A stretch of DNA of 64,000 bases from CAHJWH01 sp965198905 (GCA_965198905.1 OZ240678.1:434001-498000); one strand, 5' to 3'. Counted from the first letter of the stretch, positions 34,756 to 43,679 are shown. Numbers and translations are program-made. Notes: generated by a model not told the origin, from the letters alone.

Positions 34756-35772
34756 CTACATCCAGTCCTTCCACTTGAACCAGGCCAGAGGAATGAGCGT
34801 CGTCACCACGATCAGCGCCAGGGCGTAAGGGTAGCCGTAGCGCCAGGTCAGCTCCGGCATATACTTGAAGTTCATGCCATAGAGCCCGACCACCATCACC
34901 GGCGGCACGCCGACCACCGAGGCGATGGTAAGCACCTTCACCACGTCGTTCTGCTCGATGCTGATGAAGGCGGTCGCGGCGTCCTGCAGCAGCTGGACTC
35001 GGGACAGCAGGTTCTCCTCGTACTGCCCGAGCGACTCGATGTCGGTCCGCACGCCGCCGAGCCGCCGAGCCACCCCGGGCTCGATCCAATCCTTGCCCCG
35101 ATCCATGACGAACTGGGCCATCCGGCTGACGCAGACCAGGCTGTATCGCACCTTGCTCATCCACTCGCTGGCGCGCCCGATCTGGGTCATCAGCTTGCGG
35201 AGCAGGGTGGTGTCGCGGGTGAGCTTGTGGCGCTCGCCCTCGTGGGCCTCGTCCATGTGGAAGATGGTGTGCGAGGCCTTGTCGAGCTGCTCCGCGCAGA
35301 CCTCCAGGTGATCGGCGGCGCGGTCCACCACCTGTTCCAGCAGGCGCGCAAAGATGTCAGCCGGGCCGATGTCCGCCCCCCCTTTCAGCTCGGTCTTGAC
35401 CGTGTCGAACACCGCCGAGGCGGCGAAGCGAACGGTGAGGCAGACCTCCTCGTTCAGCACAAAGCCCGTCGGGGCGGAGATCATGGCTTGATCAGGCGTC
35501 CGCGCCATCAGGGGCGCACTCATATAAAGGGTGTGGTTTTCGGCGCGGATGCGCGACGAGGCCTCGATCTCGGACAGCGCCTCGCGGCTCGGCACGCGAA
35601 GGCCGAGCTCACGCTCCACCCGGGCGACCTCCTCGGGCGTGGGGTCCTGCAGGTCGATCCAGCTGTGGCCGGTCAACGCCGGGTCGGCGTGAGCCAGGTG
35701 TCCGGTCGGACGCCCGCCGCGATCGAGATAGGCCTGAAGCATCCACGCCCTCGCTTGAAACGCCATCGCCAC
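34756..35772 (-). CDS. corA: CorA family magnesium/cobalt transporter
   Basis: 338 residues: a cytoplasmic alpha/beta domain (1-230), a long coiled helix (DIESLGQYEENLLSRVQLL), then two C-terminal membrane helices (VVKVLTIASVVGVPPVMVVGL and YALALIVVTTLIPLAWF) joined by the signature YGMNFKYMPE. The GMN motif is the pore selectivity element. It transports Mg2+ into the cell as a pentamer. Divergent from the trans-sulfuration gene with 41 bases between starts. The 135 bases to the Flp gene contain nothing recognisable. Confidence 0.93.
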   Translation of the reverse strand: MAMAFQARAWMLQAYLDRGGRPTGHLAHADPALTGHSWIDLQDPTPEEVARVERELGLRVPSREALSEIEASSRIRAENHTLYMSAPLMARTPDQAMISAPTGFVLNEEVCLTVRFAASAVFDTVKTELKGGADIGPADIFARLLEQVVDRAADHLEVCAEQLDKASHTIFHMDEAHEGERHKLTRDTTLLRKLMTQIGRASEWMSKVRYSLVCVSRMAQFVMDRGKDWIEPGVARRLGGVRTDIESLGQYEENLLSRVQLLQDAATAFISIEQNDVVKVLTIASVVGVPPVMVVGLYGMNFKYMPELTWRYGYPYALALIVVTTLIPLAWFKWKDWM

Positions 35773-35813
35773 AGGGCGTAGAGCCAGCAGCTGAGTTAGC
35801 GGGAGATACGGCC

Positions 35814-37001
35814 GTGCGACAGGATAAAGGCGCGGGTCCTCCGCCCGGCGACAACGCCAGGGCCGCCTTCGCCACCCGCGCGGTGCACGGGGGCCAGCGC
35901 CACGACCCCTCCACCGGCGCGGTGATGACGCCGATCTACGCCACCTCCACCTACGCCCAGACCTCTCCCGGCGTGCACCAGGGCTTCGAATACTCCCGCA
36001 GCCACAACCCCACTCGCTTCGCCTTCGAGCGCGCGATGGCGGACCTGGAGAGTGGCGTCGCCGGCTTCGCCTTCGCCTCCGGCCTGGCGGCGATCTCCAC
36101 GGTGCTGGAGCTGCTGGACGCGGGCGACCACCTGATCGCCTCGGACGACCTTTACGGCGGCACTTTCCGCCTGCTGGACAAGGTGAGGTCGCGCTCGGCC
36201 GGGCTGGACGTCAGCTTCGTCAATCTGTCCGACATCGACGCGGTCTATGCGGCGGTGCGCCCGGACACCAAGCTGATCTGGGCGGAGACCCCCACCAATC
36301 CCATGCTGCGCCTGGCCGACCTCGACGCCCTGGCGGAGCTCGGTCGGGTGCGCGGGATCATCACCGCCGCCGACAACACCTTCGCCAGTCCCTGGTGCCA
36401 GCGCCCGCTGGAGCGGGGCTTCGACATCGTCATGCATTCGGTGACCAAGTACATCAACGGCCACTCCGACGTGGTGGCCGGCGCCGTGGTGGTGCGCGAG
36501 GAGGAGATGGCGGAGCGGATCCGCTTCCTGCAGAACGCGGTGGGCGGGATCCTCGGCCCGTTCGACAGCTTTCTGGCCTTGCGCGGCGTGAAGACTCTGG
36601 CGCTACGGATGGAGCGCACCTGCGCCAACGCGCTGAAGATCGCCCAGTGGATGGAGGCCCGCAGCGGGGTCGCCAAGGTGATCTATCCGGGGCTGGTGAG
36701 CCACCCCCAGCACGCGCTCGCCGCCCGCCAGATGAGCGGCTACGGCGGGATCGTCACCGCGGTGCTAGACGGCGATCTGGAGACCGCCCGCCGCTTCCTG
36801 GAGCGGGTCGAGCTGTTCACCCTGGCCGAGAGCCTGGGCGGCGTGGAAAGCTTGATCGAGCACCCCGCCATCATGACCCACGCGTCGATCCCTCACGTAC
36901 AGCGCGAGCTGCTGGGCATCTCCGACACGCTGGTGCGGCTCTCGGTCGGCATCGAGGACGCCGACGACCTGATCGCCGACCTCGACCAAGCGCTGGGCTG
37001 A
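35814..37001 (+). CDS. Trans-sulfuration family PLP enzyme (cystathionine gamma-synthase/lyase type)
   Basis: 395-residue PLP enzyme of the Cys/Met metabolism family. Lysine 212 in HSVTKYINGHSDV is the PLP-binding residue; YSRSHNPTRFAFE and AETPTNPMLRLADL are family phrases, and SLGGVESLIEHPAIMTHA marks the C-terminal domain. Candidates are cystathionine gamma-synthase, gamma-lyase or beta-lyase; I cannot separate them from sequence alone. The start is GTG with GGGAGA about eight bases upstream. No other sulfur gene adjoins it. Confidence 0.9.
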   Translation: MRQDKGAGPPPGDNARAAFATRAVHGGQRHDPSTGAVMTPIYATSTYAQTSPGVHQGFEYSRSHNPTRFAFERAMADLESGVAGFAFASGLAAISTVLELLDAGDHLIASDDLYGGTFRLLDKVRSRSAGLDVSFVNLSDIDAVYAAVRPDTKLIWAETPTNPMLRLADLDALAELGRVRGIITAADNTFASPWCQRPLERGFDIVMHSVTKYINGHSDVVAGAVVVREEEMAERIRFLQNAVGGILGPFDSFLALRGVKTLALRMERTCANALKIAQWMEARSGVAKVIYPGLVSHPQHALAARQMSGYGGIVTAVLDGDLETARRFLERVELFTLAESLGGVESLIEHPAIMTHASIPHVQRELLGISDTLVRLSVGIEDADDLIADLDQALG

Positions 37002-37021
37002 CGCGCAGCGGAGCCGCCCTT

Positions 37022-37115
37022 GTCTTCCGACAAACTCAGGCTGAGGGCTACTTTGGGCCTTCACGTGCTGGCGGTTTCATAGAAATCCTCGTCCTGAGCT
37101 TGTCGAGGACGAGGA
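37022..37115. repeat. Family 1 palindromic repeat pair (before queF)
   Basis: A decayed copy at 37022-37047 and a copy at 37085-37115 that has become a perfect hairpin: ATCCTCGTCCT and AGGACGAGGAT around GAGCTTGTCG. It separates the trans-sulfuration gene from queF and could act as a terminator-like or mRNA-stabilising stem. Member of the same family as at 1.1, 32.7 and 43.1 kb. Confidence 0.8.
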
Positions 37116-37173
37116 TTCTAACCCGCACCCGCCGCGCATTGAACCTTCGCCCACCTCCGCCTACCTGCCGCCC

Positions 37174-37635
37174 ATGAGCACCGACACCTCCGGCCTCAGC
37201 CAGCTCGGCCAAGCCGTCGTCCAGCCCGCGAGCCCGGAAACCGCGGTGCTGGAGCGCGTGCCGAACCCACAAGCCGGCGTGCTCTACGCCGTGCGCTTCA
37301 CCGCGCCTGAGTTCACCTCGCTCTGCCCCATGACCGGCCAGCCGGATTTCGCCCACCTGGTGATCGACTATGCGCCGCGCGACTGGCTGGTGGAGTCCAA
37401 GTCGCTCAAGCTTTATCTGACCAGTTTCCGCAACCACGGAGCTTTTCACGAGGACTGCACCGTGGCCATCGCCCGCAAGTTCATAGCGGCGGCGGAACCC
37501 CGCTGGCTGCGCATCGGCGGCTACTGGTATCCCCGCGGCGGCATTCCGATCGACGTGTTCCATCAGACCGGCCCCGTGCCCGAAGGCCTCTGGATCCCCG
37601 ATCAAGGCGTACCGCCATATCGCGGGCGGGGTTGA
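37174..37635 (+). CDS. queF: NADPH-dependent 7-cyano-7-deazaguanine reductase (QueF)
   Basis: Reduces preQ0 to preQ1 in queuosine tRNA modification. 153 residues, the short unimodular type. The catalytic cysteine 51 and aspartate 58 are in SLCPMTGQPDF, and the substrate/NADPH motif is ESKSLKLYLTSFRNHGAFHED. ATG at 37174 gives the usual N-terminus. The other queuosine genes are not in the window, and I see no preQ1 riboswitch in the short upstream region, which is filled by a family 1 repeat. Confidence 0.95.
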   Translation: MSTDTSGLSQLGQAVVQPASPETAVLERVPNPQAGVLYAVRFTAPEFTSLCPMTGQPDFAHLVIDYAPRDWLVESKSLKLYLTSFRNHGAFHEDCTVAIARKFIAAAEPRWLRIGGYWYPRGGIPIDVFHQTGPVPEGLWIPDQGVPPYRGRG

Positions 37636-37730
37636 GCCGTTCCGGCGGCTGGGCCGCCACGCCACGTTGCAGACAAGGCGCTTTGGCCTGACATAGCGCC
37701 CATGCCCTCTAACGTCTTCGCGCCCGCGCC

Positions 37731-38669
37731 ATGAGCGACGCCGGCTATGCGCTGGAGCTGTCGGCGGTGATCGTGGCGGTGACATCGGGCTGTCCGCGGG
37801 TGCTGACGGTGAACGGGGGCGAGGCCCTGCCCTCCGGCCCGTTCCAGGCCGACCACCGCACCTTGGAGCTCGGCGTGCGCTCCTGGGTGGAGGCCTCCAC
37901 CCACCACGGCCTGGGCTATGTGGAGCAGCTCTACACCTTCGCGGACCGGGACCGGACCCTGGAGGTCGGCGACGCCCAGGAGGGGGAAGGTCTTCGCACC
38001 ATCGCCCTCAGCTATCTCGCCCTGACCCGGGAAGGGACGGAGCCCGACGGCTGGCGCGACTGGTACGCCTACTTCCCTTGGGAGGATCGTCGCGAGCCGG
38101 GGGGAGAGCGCCTGGTGCAGGAGATCGCGCCCCGCCTGGACGCCTGGGCCGCCCAAGCGCGCGAGCCGGCGCTGAGCCGCAGCCGCCGCCAGCGCATCCG
38201 GTTGCTGTTCGGCCTGGACGGGGCGCCCTGGAACGAGGAGGCGGCGCTGCAGCGCTATGAGCTGCTCTACGAAGCCGGCCTGTTGCCCGAGGCGGCGCGG
38301 GCGGGAGGCGGCGCATTGACGCGCGCGCCGGTCGCCGGACGGCCCCTGGTACATGACCACCGCAGGATTCTGGCGACGGGCCTCTCAAGGCTGCGCGCCA
38401 AAATCAAGTACCGTCCGGTGGTGTTCGAGCTGATGCCCGAGACCTTCACCCTGCTGCAACTGCAGCAGGCCGTGGAGGCGCTGGCGGGACGTCGGCTGCA
38501 CAAGCAAAATTTCCGCAGGCTGGTGGAAAGTCAGGGCCTGGTGGAGGAGACGGGCGAACTCCTCTCCGAAACCGGCGGCCGGCCGGCCAGGCTCGTTCGC
38601 TTCCGCCGGGAATTGCTCTTGCAGCGCGCCGCGGCCGGGACGCGCCCGCCCCTGTCACGGGCGGGGTAG
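37731..38669 (+). CDS. nadQ: Nudix-type NAD biosynthesis regulator (NadQ/NrtR-like)
   Basis: 312 residues: an N-terminal Nudix-like domain (about 8-150) lacking the Nudix hydrolase box, then a C-terminal winged-helix region (FELMPETFTLLQLQQAVEALAGRRLHKQNFRRLVES). In NrtR and the alphaproteobacterial NadQ group this layout senses an NAD intermediate and represses NAD genes. Context fits: nadA, nadB and nadC lie about 1 kb downstream and two palindromes precede nadA. The NadQ name is from gene neighbourhood and recalled family features, not a search. Own operator not seen. Confidence 0.75.
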   Translation: MSDAGYALELSAVIVAVTSGCPRVLTVNGGEALPSGPFQADHRTLELGVRSWVEASTHHGLGYVEQLYTFADRDRTLEVGDAQEGEGLRTIALSYLALTREGTEPDGWRDWYAYFPWEDRREPGGERLVQEIAPRLDAWAAQAREPALSRSRRQRIRLLFGLDGAPWNEEAALQRYELLYEAGLLPEAARAGGGALTRAPVAGRPLVHDHRRILATGLSRLRAKIKYRPVVFELMPETFTLLQLQQAVEALAGRRLHKQNFRRLVESQGLVEETGELLSETGGRPARLVRFRRELLLQRAAAGTRPPLSRAG

Positions 38670-38696
38670 CCGCGCCGCGGTCTCGGTCGGCTGGAG

Positions 38697-39413
38697 CTAG
38701 GCGGCGAGGAGCGCGCCGACCAGGGGCTGGAAGAAGATGTGCACGGTGGTGGAGGCGATCTCGTTGGCTTTAAAGCCTCGGCGCCAGTAAATCCAGCTCC
38801 AGACCATGCCGGGCAGGAAGTAGCGCAACGTATCGTGGACGATGGCCATCGCATCGACCGGGGCCTGCGACGTCACATTGATCCAAGTGTTGGCCGCCTG
38901 GGAGATTGCAAAGGCGAGCAGAAAAGCACCAGCGTGCGGCCGACCCGCCCGATCCTTCCAGATCATGCCGATGAGCCAGGCCAAGGTGGAACCGAGGAAC
39001 AGGCGATAGATGATGTTCTCGTTTACGGCGCGCAGCATGAAGCCCGTCAGCCGCATCCAAAGCGGCGCCGCCGTGAGGACCTGAACATAGCGGGCGTGCA
39101 GGACGCCCCGGAACAGCCAATCGACGCCCGCGCAGGCCACCGCCACACCCATCGCCGCCATGACGGGAAACAGGAGCGCGCTCCGCTGACCCTTCGGCGC
39201 CCACTCCAGCCCGATGCGGGCGCCTACCCGCGACCCGAAGGCGGCCATGGCGACGATGCCCGCCGCCCTCAGCGCCGGAACGCCGAACGTCAGGGCTGAG
39301 TAGGCGCGGTCGAAGGGCTGGAACCAGGCGATGACCGCGGCGAAGGCCAGCCCCGCCAAGACCAGCGGATCGACGTCGGCCGATGTCTCCTCAATCAGAC
39401 TGGACGTGCTCAC
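38697..39413 (-). CDS. Polytopic membrane protein, possibly CPBP-like
   Basis: 238 residues with about six hydrophobic segments. Two places resemble the CPBP (CAAX protease/bacteriocin-processing) family: NENIIYRLFLGS, where the usual EExxxR reads ENIIYR, and GMVWSWIYWRRGFKANEIASTTVHIFFQP, which matches the G...WLYWRTG....I..H segment. The missing second glutamate argues against an active protease of the standard type. It lies between nadQ and nadA on the opposite strand. Function unknown. Confidence 0.6.
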   Translation of the reverse strand: MSTSSLIEETSADVDPLVLAGLAFAAVIAWFQPFDRAYSALTFGVPALRAAGIVAMAAFGSRVGARIGLEWAPKGQRSALLFPVMAAMGVAVACAGVDWLFRGVLHARYVQVLTAAPLWMRLTGFMLRAVNENIIYRLFLGSTLAWLIGMIWKDRAGRPHAGAFLLAFAISQAANTWINVTSQAPVDAMAIVHDTLRYFLPGMVWSWIYWRRGFKANEIASTTVHIFFQPLVGALLAA

Positions 39414-39499
39414 CGCAACTCGCCTGTGGTTCTCAGGGCGGGTCTAGCAGGACGGGCTTACCATTCTCCTGCCGAGGCTGAGGGGCTTCCCCTTGCCTT

Positions 39500-39516
39500 G
39501 TGCTCATAACAAGCAT
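39500..39516. promoter_or_regulatory. Operator-like palindrome 1 upstream of nadA
   Basis: GTGCTC-ATAAC-AAGCAT: an imperfect copy of the palindrome found 64 bases downstream, with the same five-base spacing between half sites. It lies about 80 bases before the nadA start. Two spaced copies suggest cooperative binding of a dimeric repressor, most likely the NadQ-like regulator encoded upstream. Confidence 0.55.
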
Positions 39517-39563
39517 AACTAACTCGGTGGAGAGGACTTCGACACGTCCTTTCCGGCCCAGAA

Positions 39564-39580
39564 ATGCTCACTAAGAGCAT
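39564..39580. promoter_or_regulatory. Operator-like palindrome 2 upstream of nadA
   Basis: ATGCTC-ACTAA-GAGCAT is a perfect 6-5-6 palindrome ending 16 bases before the nadA ATG, where a bound repressor would block the promoter or initiation. Together with palindrome 1 it is the best candidate for the NadQ/NrtR-type NAD operator. The element does not occur elsewhere in the window that I could find. Confidence 0.62.
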
Positions 39581-39596
39581 AAGGCTAGGAAGCGCC

Positions 39597-40634
39597 ATGA
39601 ATTTCGCCCTCGCCACTTCTCGCGCGCGCCTCCGGGACGCGCCGCCCACCACGCCGCGGCTGGCCGAGGCCGCCGCCCTCTACAGCCGGGTGCGCGGCCA
39701 CATCCCGAAGTTCGAATGGGCCAGTTTTGCTGACGACGCGATCGCCATCGAGCGTTTGAAGATTGAGCGCGACGCCATCGTGCTGGCGCACAACTACCAG
39801 ACGCCGGAAATCTTCCACGGCGTGGCCGACATCGTGGGCGACAGCCTGGCGCTGGCGCGGGAGGCCGGGAAAACCTCTGCCTCGGTGATCGTGCTGGCCG
39901 GCGTGCACTTCATGGCCGAGACCGCCAAAATCCTGAACCCGTCCAAGACGGTGCTGATCCCCGACGCCCGGGCCGGCTGCTCGCTGGCCGACAGCATCAC
40001 CGCCGCCGACGTTCGCGCCCTGAAGGCCGCCCATCCAGGCGTGCCGGTGGTCACCTACGTCAACACCTCGGCCGAAGTGAAGGCGGAGACCGACGTCTGC
40101 TGCACCTCCGGCAACGCCCGCAAGGTGGTGGAAAGCGTGTCCCGGGAGTGGGGCGTGAACCGGGTGATCATGATCCCCGACAAGTATCTCGCCGCCAACA
40201 TCGCTGCCGAGACCGGGATCGAGATGATCACCTGGGACGGCGCATGCGAGGTGCATGAGCGCTTCACCCCCGCCGACATCGCCGAGTACCGGGCCGCCAT
40301 GCCAGGCGTGGTGGTGCTGGCCCACCCGGAATGCCCGCCGGAAGTGGTGCAGGCCGCCGACTATGCAGGCTCCACCGCCGGCATGGCGGACTATGTGTCG
40401 CAGCATCGCCCGGCCAAGGCGGTGATGATCACCGAATGCTCGATGGCCGACAATATCGCCGCCCTGAATCCGCAGACGGAATTCCTGCGACCCTGCAATC
40501 TGTGCCCGCACATGAAGCGCATCACGCTCGGCGGCATTCGCCGGTCGCTCGAGACGATGACGACCGAAGTGCTCGTCGACCCCGTCGTGGCGGCGCGGGC
40601 GCGGGTCGCGGTCGAGCGTATGCTGGCGATCTGA
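39597..40634 (+). CDS. nadA: Quinolinate synthase (NadA)
   Basis: Iron-sulfur enzyme condensing iminoaspartate with dihydroxyacetone phosphate to quinolinate, in de novo NAD synthesis. 345 residues. The three cluster cysteines are in ARAGCSLAD, EVKAETDVCCTSGNA and LRPCNLCPHMK. Substrate motifs IVLAHNYQTPEI and AHPECPPEV are present. ATG at 39597 follows AGGA and begins just after palindrome 2. nadB starts five bases after its stop, so nadA-nadB form an operon. Confidence 0.97.
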   Translation: MNFALATSRARLRDAPPTTPRLAEAAALYSRVRGHIPKFEWASFADDAIAIERLKIERDAIVLAHNYQTPEIFHGVADIVGDSLALAREAGKTSASVIVLAGVHFMAETAKILNPSKTVLIPDARAGCSLADSITAADVRALKAAHPGVPVVTYVNTSAEVKAETDVCCTSGNARKVVESVSREWGVNRVIMIPDKYLAANIAAETGIEMITWDGACEVHERFTPADIAEYRAAMPGVVVLAHPECPPEVVQAADYAGSTAGMADYVSQHRPAKAVMITECSMADNIAALNPQTEFLRPCNLCPHMKRITLGGIRRSLETMTTEVLVDPVVAARARVAVERMLAI

Positions 40635-40638
40635 GCTC

Positions 40639-42162
40639 ATGGCCGCACACACCGATACCCATCCGGTGGTGGTCGGCGCCGGCGTCGCCGGGTTGAGCGC
40701 TGCGTTGAGGCTGGCGGAGCACGGGCCCGTGACGGTGCTTTGCTCGTCCGATCTCGGCCAGCAGGCGGCGTCGGCCTGGGCGCAGGGCGGCGTGGCGGCC
40801 GCGGTGGGCGCAGACGACAGCGTCGCGCTCCATGCCGAAGATACGCTGGTGGCGGGAGACGGCCTGTGCGCGCCGGAGGCGACGGCCGAGATCATCCGGC
40901 ATGGTCCTCGCGCGATCGAACGCCTGATCGAGCTCGGCGCACGCTTCGACCGGACGGCCGAAGGCGCGCTGAAGCTCGGCCTGGAGGCGGCGCATAGCCG
41001 TCGCCGCATCGTCCACGCCCAGGGCGATGGCACCGGACGCGAAGTCCTGCGCACCCTGATCGACGCCGTTCGCGTCACACCGGCGATCACGGTCCTGTCC
41101 GGCTGCGAGGCCCGCCGCCTGCTGATCGATGCTCAAGGCGCGGTGGCGGGCGTGCTGGCCGCCGACCTCGCCGGTCGCCCCGCCACCCTCCGGACCCGGG
41201 CGGTCGTCCTCGCCACGGGAGGATTGGGCGGCCTCTATGCTCATACCACCAACCCGGCCGGCGCCGTCGGCGGCGGGCTCGCCATGGCGGCGCGGGCCGG
41301 GGCGGTGCTGAGCGACATGGAGTTCGTGCAGTTCCACCCCACCGCCCTGGACGTCGGGCTCGACCCCATGCCGCTGGTCAGCGAGGCGGTGCGCGGCGAA
41401 GGCGGCTGGCTGGTCAACGACCGGGGCGAGCGCTTCATGGCCGATCACGCCCGCGCCGAGCTGGAGCCCCGGGACGTGGTCGCCCGCGCCGTCTGGGCCG
41501 AGTTGACGGCGGGACGGCGGGTGTTCCTGGACGCCCGTGCGGCGATCGGCTCGCGCTTCGCGACCGCCTTCCCGGCCATCTACGCCAGCTGCAGGGCGGC
41601 GGGGATCGATCCGTCGCGCGCGACGATCCCGATCCGGCCGGCGGCGCACTATCACATGGGTGGCGTGGCGGTGGACGCGCGCGGCCGCTCCAGCGTGGAC
41701 GGCCTGTGGGTCTGCGGCGAGGCGGCGTCCACGGGTCTGCACGGCGCCAACAGACTGGCGTCCAATTCGCTGCTGGAGGCGGCGGTGTGCGGCGAGGTGG
41801 TGGCGGCGGATGTAGCGGGGCGCGAATACGGACCTGCGCGAGATGTCGCCCCCGTCGCCCTCCCGCCTCGCGCGGCGCCTAAAGCGGTTCGCGGCCTGCT
41901 CGACCGACACGCGGGGGTGCTGCGCAACGCGGACGGCTTGGTTACAGCCCTGAACGCTCTGGAGCCCCTCTCGCGCTCCGAAGGCCAAGCTGCGGACGCT
42001 GCCCTGGTCGGTATGTTCATCGTGCGCGGCGCGCTGGACCGGCGGGAGAGCCGTGGCGGCCATTTCCGCACCGACTTCCCCCATCGCTTAGGCGATGCGC
42101 GGTCCAGCCGCCTCACCTTGACGGACGTGCTTGGCCCCGAGCCCGTAGCCGCGGCGGCATAG
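40639..42162 (+). CDS. nadB: L-aspartate oxidase (NadB)
   Basis: FAD enzyme that oxidises aspartate to iminoaspartate, supplying NadA. 507 residues: N-terminal FAD fold VVVGAGVAGLSAALRLAE, the succinate dehydrogenase-like motifs ASAWAQGGVAAA, HSRRRIVHAQGDGTGRE, EFVQFHPTAL and HYHMGGVAVD, and GANRLASNSLLEA. The C-terminal helical domain is somewhat shorter than in E. coli. Probable start ATG at 40639, five bases after nadA. nadC follows after about 45 bases. Confidence 0.96.
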   Translation: MAAHTDTHPVVVGAGVAGLSAALRLAEHGPVTVLCSSDLGQQAASAWAQGGVAAAVGADDSVALHAEDTLVAGDGLCAPEATAEIIRHGPRAIERLIELGARFDRTAEGALKLGLEAAHSRRRIVHAQGDGTGREVLRTLIDAVRVTPAITVLSGCEARRLLIDAQGAVAGVLAADLAGRPATLRTRAVVLATGGLGGLYAHTTNPAGAVGGGLAMAARAGAVLSDMEFVQFHPTALDVGLDPMPLVSEAVRGEGGWLVNDRGERFMADHARAELEPRDVVARAVWAELTAGRRVFLDARAAIGSRFATAFPAIYASCRAAGIDPSRATIPIRPAAHYHMGGVAVDARGRSSVDGLWVCGEAASTGLHGANRLASNSLLEAAVCGEVVAADVAGREYGPARDVAPVALPPRAAPKAVRGLLDRHAGVLRNADGLVTALNALEPLSRSEGQAADAALVGMFIVRGALDRRESRGGHFRTDFPHRLGDARSSRLTLTDVLGPEPVAAAA

Positions 42163-42207
42163 CGGCGCGCATCCGCGACGCCGCGCCATTGCGTCTTGAA
42201 GGAGCCC

Positions 42208-43062
42208 ATGACCCTCCCCGCGCCCCTGCCCGCCGTCATGATCGAACCGCTGGTCCGCGCGGCCCTGCTCGAGGACCTCGGGCGCGCAGGCGATCTCACC
42301 ACCGACGCCATCATCCCCGCCGATGCGGTGGCGAGGGCGGTGCTGCAGGCGCGGGAGCCTGGGGTCGTCGCCGGGCTCGACATGGCGGAAACCGCCTTCC
42401 GTCTCGCCGATCCGCGGCTGCGCTTCCAGGTGCTTAAGGGCGACGGCGCGCGGGTGCAGCCCGGCGACGACATCGCGATGATCGAGGGGCCGGCGCGGGG
42501 GCTGCTCACCGGCGAGCGGGTGGCGCTGAACTTCCTCGGCCATCTCAGCGGCGTCGCGACCGCCACCGCCTCGATCGTCGACGCCATCGCCGGGACCCGG
42601 GCCAAGGTGGTCGACACGCGCAAGACCATCCCTGGCCTTCGCACCGTGCAGAAGCACGCCGTGCGCCTGGGCGGGGGCGCCAACCACCGCTTCGGCCTGG
42701 ATGACGCGGTGCTGATCAAAGACAACCATATCGCCGTGGCCGGAAGCCTTACCACCGCGGTCGCGCGCGCACGCGCCTATGTCGGCCATCTGGTCAGGAT
42801 CGAGGTGGAGGTCGACACCCTCGACCAACTCCGCGAGGCCCTAGCGGCGGGGGTCGAGGCGGTGCTGCTCGACAATATGGGGCCGGAGCGACTGCGAGAG
42901 GCTGTCCGCCTCGTCGACGGGCGCGCGGTCACCGAGGCCTCGGGCGGGATTACGCCCCAGACCGCCCCGGCGATCGCGGCCAGCGGCGTCGACCTGATCA
43001 GCGTCGGCTGGCTGACGCATAGCGCCAGGGTGCTCGACATCGGCCTGGACCACCGCGGCTAG
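42208..43062 (+). CDS. nadC: Nicotinate-nucleotide pyrophosphorylase (NadC)
   Basis: Quinolinate phosphoribosyltransferase, 284 residues, converting quinolinate and PRPP to nicotinate mononucleotide. Signatures: ALLEDLGRAGDLTTDAI, the PRPP/quinolinate segment DTRKTIPGLRTVQKHAVRLGGGANHR, IKDNHI, and EVDTLDQLREALAAGVEAVLLDNM. I chose the ATG at 42208 with AAGGAG just upstream; a TTG at 42196 would remove that site. Last gene of the nadABC run; a family 1 repeat pair follows. Confidence 0.96.
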   Translation: MTLPAPLPAVMIEPLVRAALLEDLGRAGDLTTDAIIPADAVARAVLQAREPGVVAGLDMAETAFRLADPRLRFQVLKGDGARVQPGDDIAMIEGPARGLLTGERVALNFLGHLSGVATATASIVDAIAGTRAKVVDTRKTIPGLRTVQKHAVRLGGGANHRFGLDDAVLIKDNHIAVAGSLTTAVARARAYVGHLVRIEVEVDTLDQLREALAAGVEAVLLDNMGPERLREAVRLVDGRAVTEASGGITPQTAPAIAASGVDLISVGWLTHSARVLDIGLDHRG

Positions 43063-43095
43063 ACCGAGATGATTTCCGGCGTAACCGCCCGCAGT

Positions 43096-43171
43096 CACCT
43101 CATCCTGAGCTTGTGGAAGGACGAGGTGTCCACCACCTCTGCCTCGTCCTCGACAGGCTCAGGATAAGGTC
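43096..43171. repeat. Family 1 palindromic repeat pair (nadC - hypothetical gap)
   Basis: First copy 43096-43128 is itself a hairpin (CACCTC...GAGGTG arms around TCCTGAGCTTGTGGAAGGA); second copy 43139-43171 is inverted. They lie between two convergent genes, where they could act as a two-way terminator. The 203-base gap shows no gene. Confidence 0.82.
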
Positions 43172-43265
43172 GAATTTGCGGTAAGCGATTCTTGTGACCG
43201 TTCTCGGAATGCTTTGAGGCGCCGGAACAAACGGTTACGTCAAAGAAGTGGTCTCCGGACTATCT

Positions 43266-43679
43266 TCAGTAAAGCCCGCTAGGCGGCGGGGGGGGCTTGG
43301 GGACGACGATGGGCGCAGACGAGGCGGCCGGCGGGGGCGTCGGCGGGTCGGCCCCTGAGTCCTTGCTGTTGTCGTCGCTGGAATCATCGCTCGCGGCGGC
43401 CACGGCTATGTGCCTGGGGGCGGGGTGCAGGACGGCGACCGCCTCGTCATGGGCGATCTTGCGGATATAGGCTTCGTCTACCGGCGGGGGCGGCGCTGGC
43501 CCGTCATTGATCGGGCTGGCCTTCTTGGCGGCGAGCGGCGTCGTGGCGGCGTAGGCGTCCGGATCACTGGAGCCCGGCGCGGCTATCGCGCGACTGTAGC
43601 CGAGATACGAGCCGATCCCCGCGGTCCCCAGCATCACCAACGCCGCGACCCAGATCGCGCCTTTAGACACACCTATCAT
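43266..43679 (-). CDS. Small membrane-anchored proline-rich protein of unknown function
   Basis: 137 residues: an N-terminal hydrophobic anchor (IWVAALVMLGTAGIGSYLGY, about 8-27), a middle with one short helix (EAYIRKIAHDEAVAVL), and a low-complexity Pro/Ser/Asp tail (DDSSDDNSKD; APIVVPKPPPPPSG). It reads as an inner-membrane or periplasm-facing protein. Convergent with nadC, and 61 bases before the gltB stop on the same strand. I do not recognise it; the coding call rests on the start, the anchor and the gap it fills. Confidence 0.55.
   Translation of the reverse strand: MIGVSKGAIWVAALVMLGTAGIGSYLGYSRAIAAPGSSDPDAYAATTPLAAKKASPINDGPAPPPPVDEAYIRKIAHDEAVAVLHPAPRHIAVAAASDDSSDDNSKDSGADPPTPPPAASSAPIVVPKPPPPPSGLY

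Noticed and set aside
37116..37173. preQ1 riboswitch before queF.
   Set aside because: The short leader lacks the small stem-loop with A-rich tail of preQ1 riboswitches and is mostly repeat-derived.
39585..41090. A 501-codon minus-strand frame opposite nadA-nadB.
   Set aside because: Fully antisense to two certain enzymes, with no motif and biased composition.
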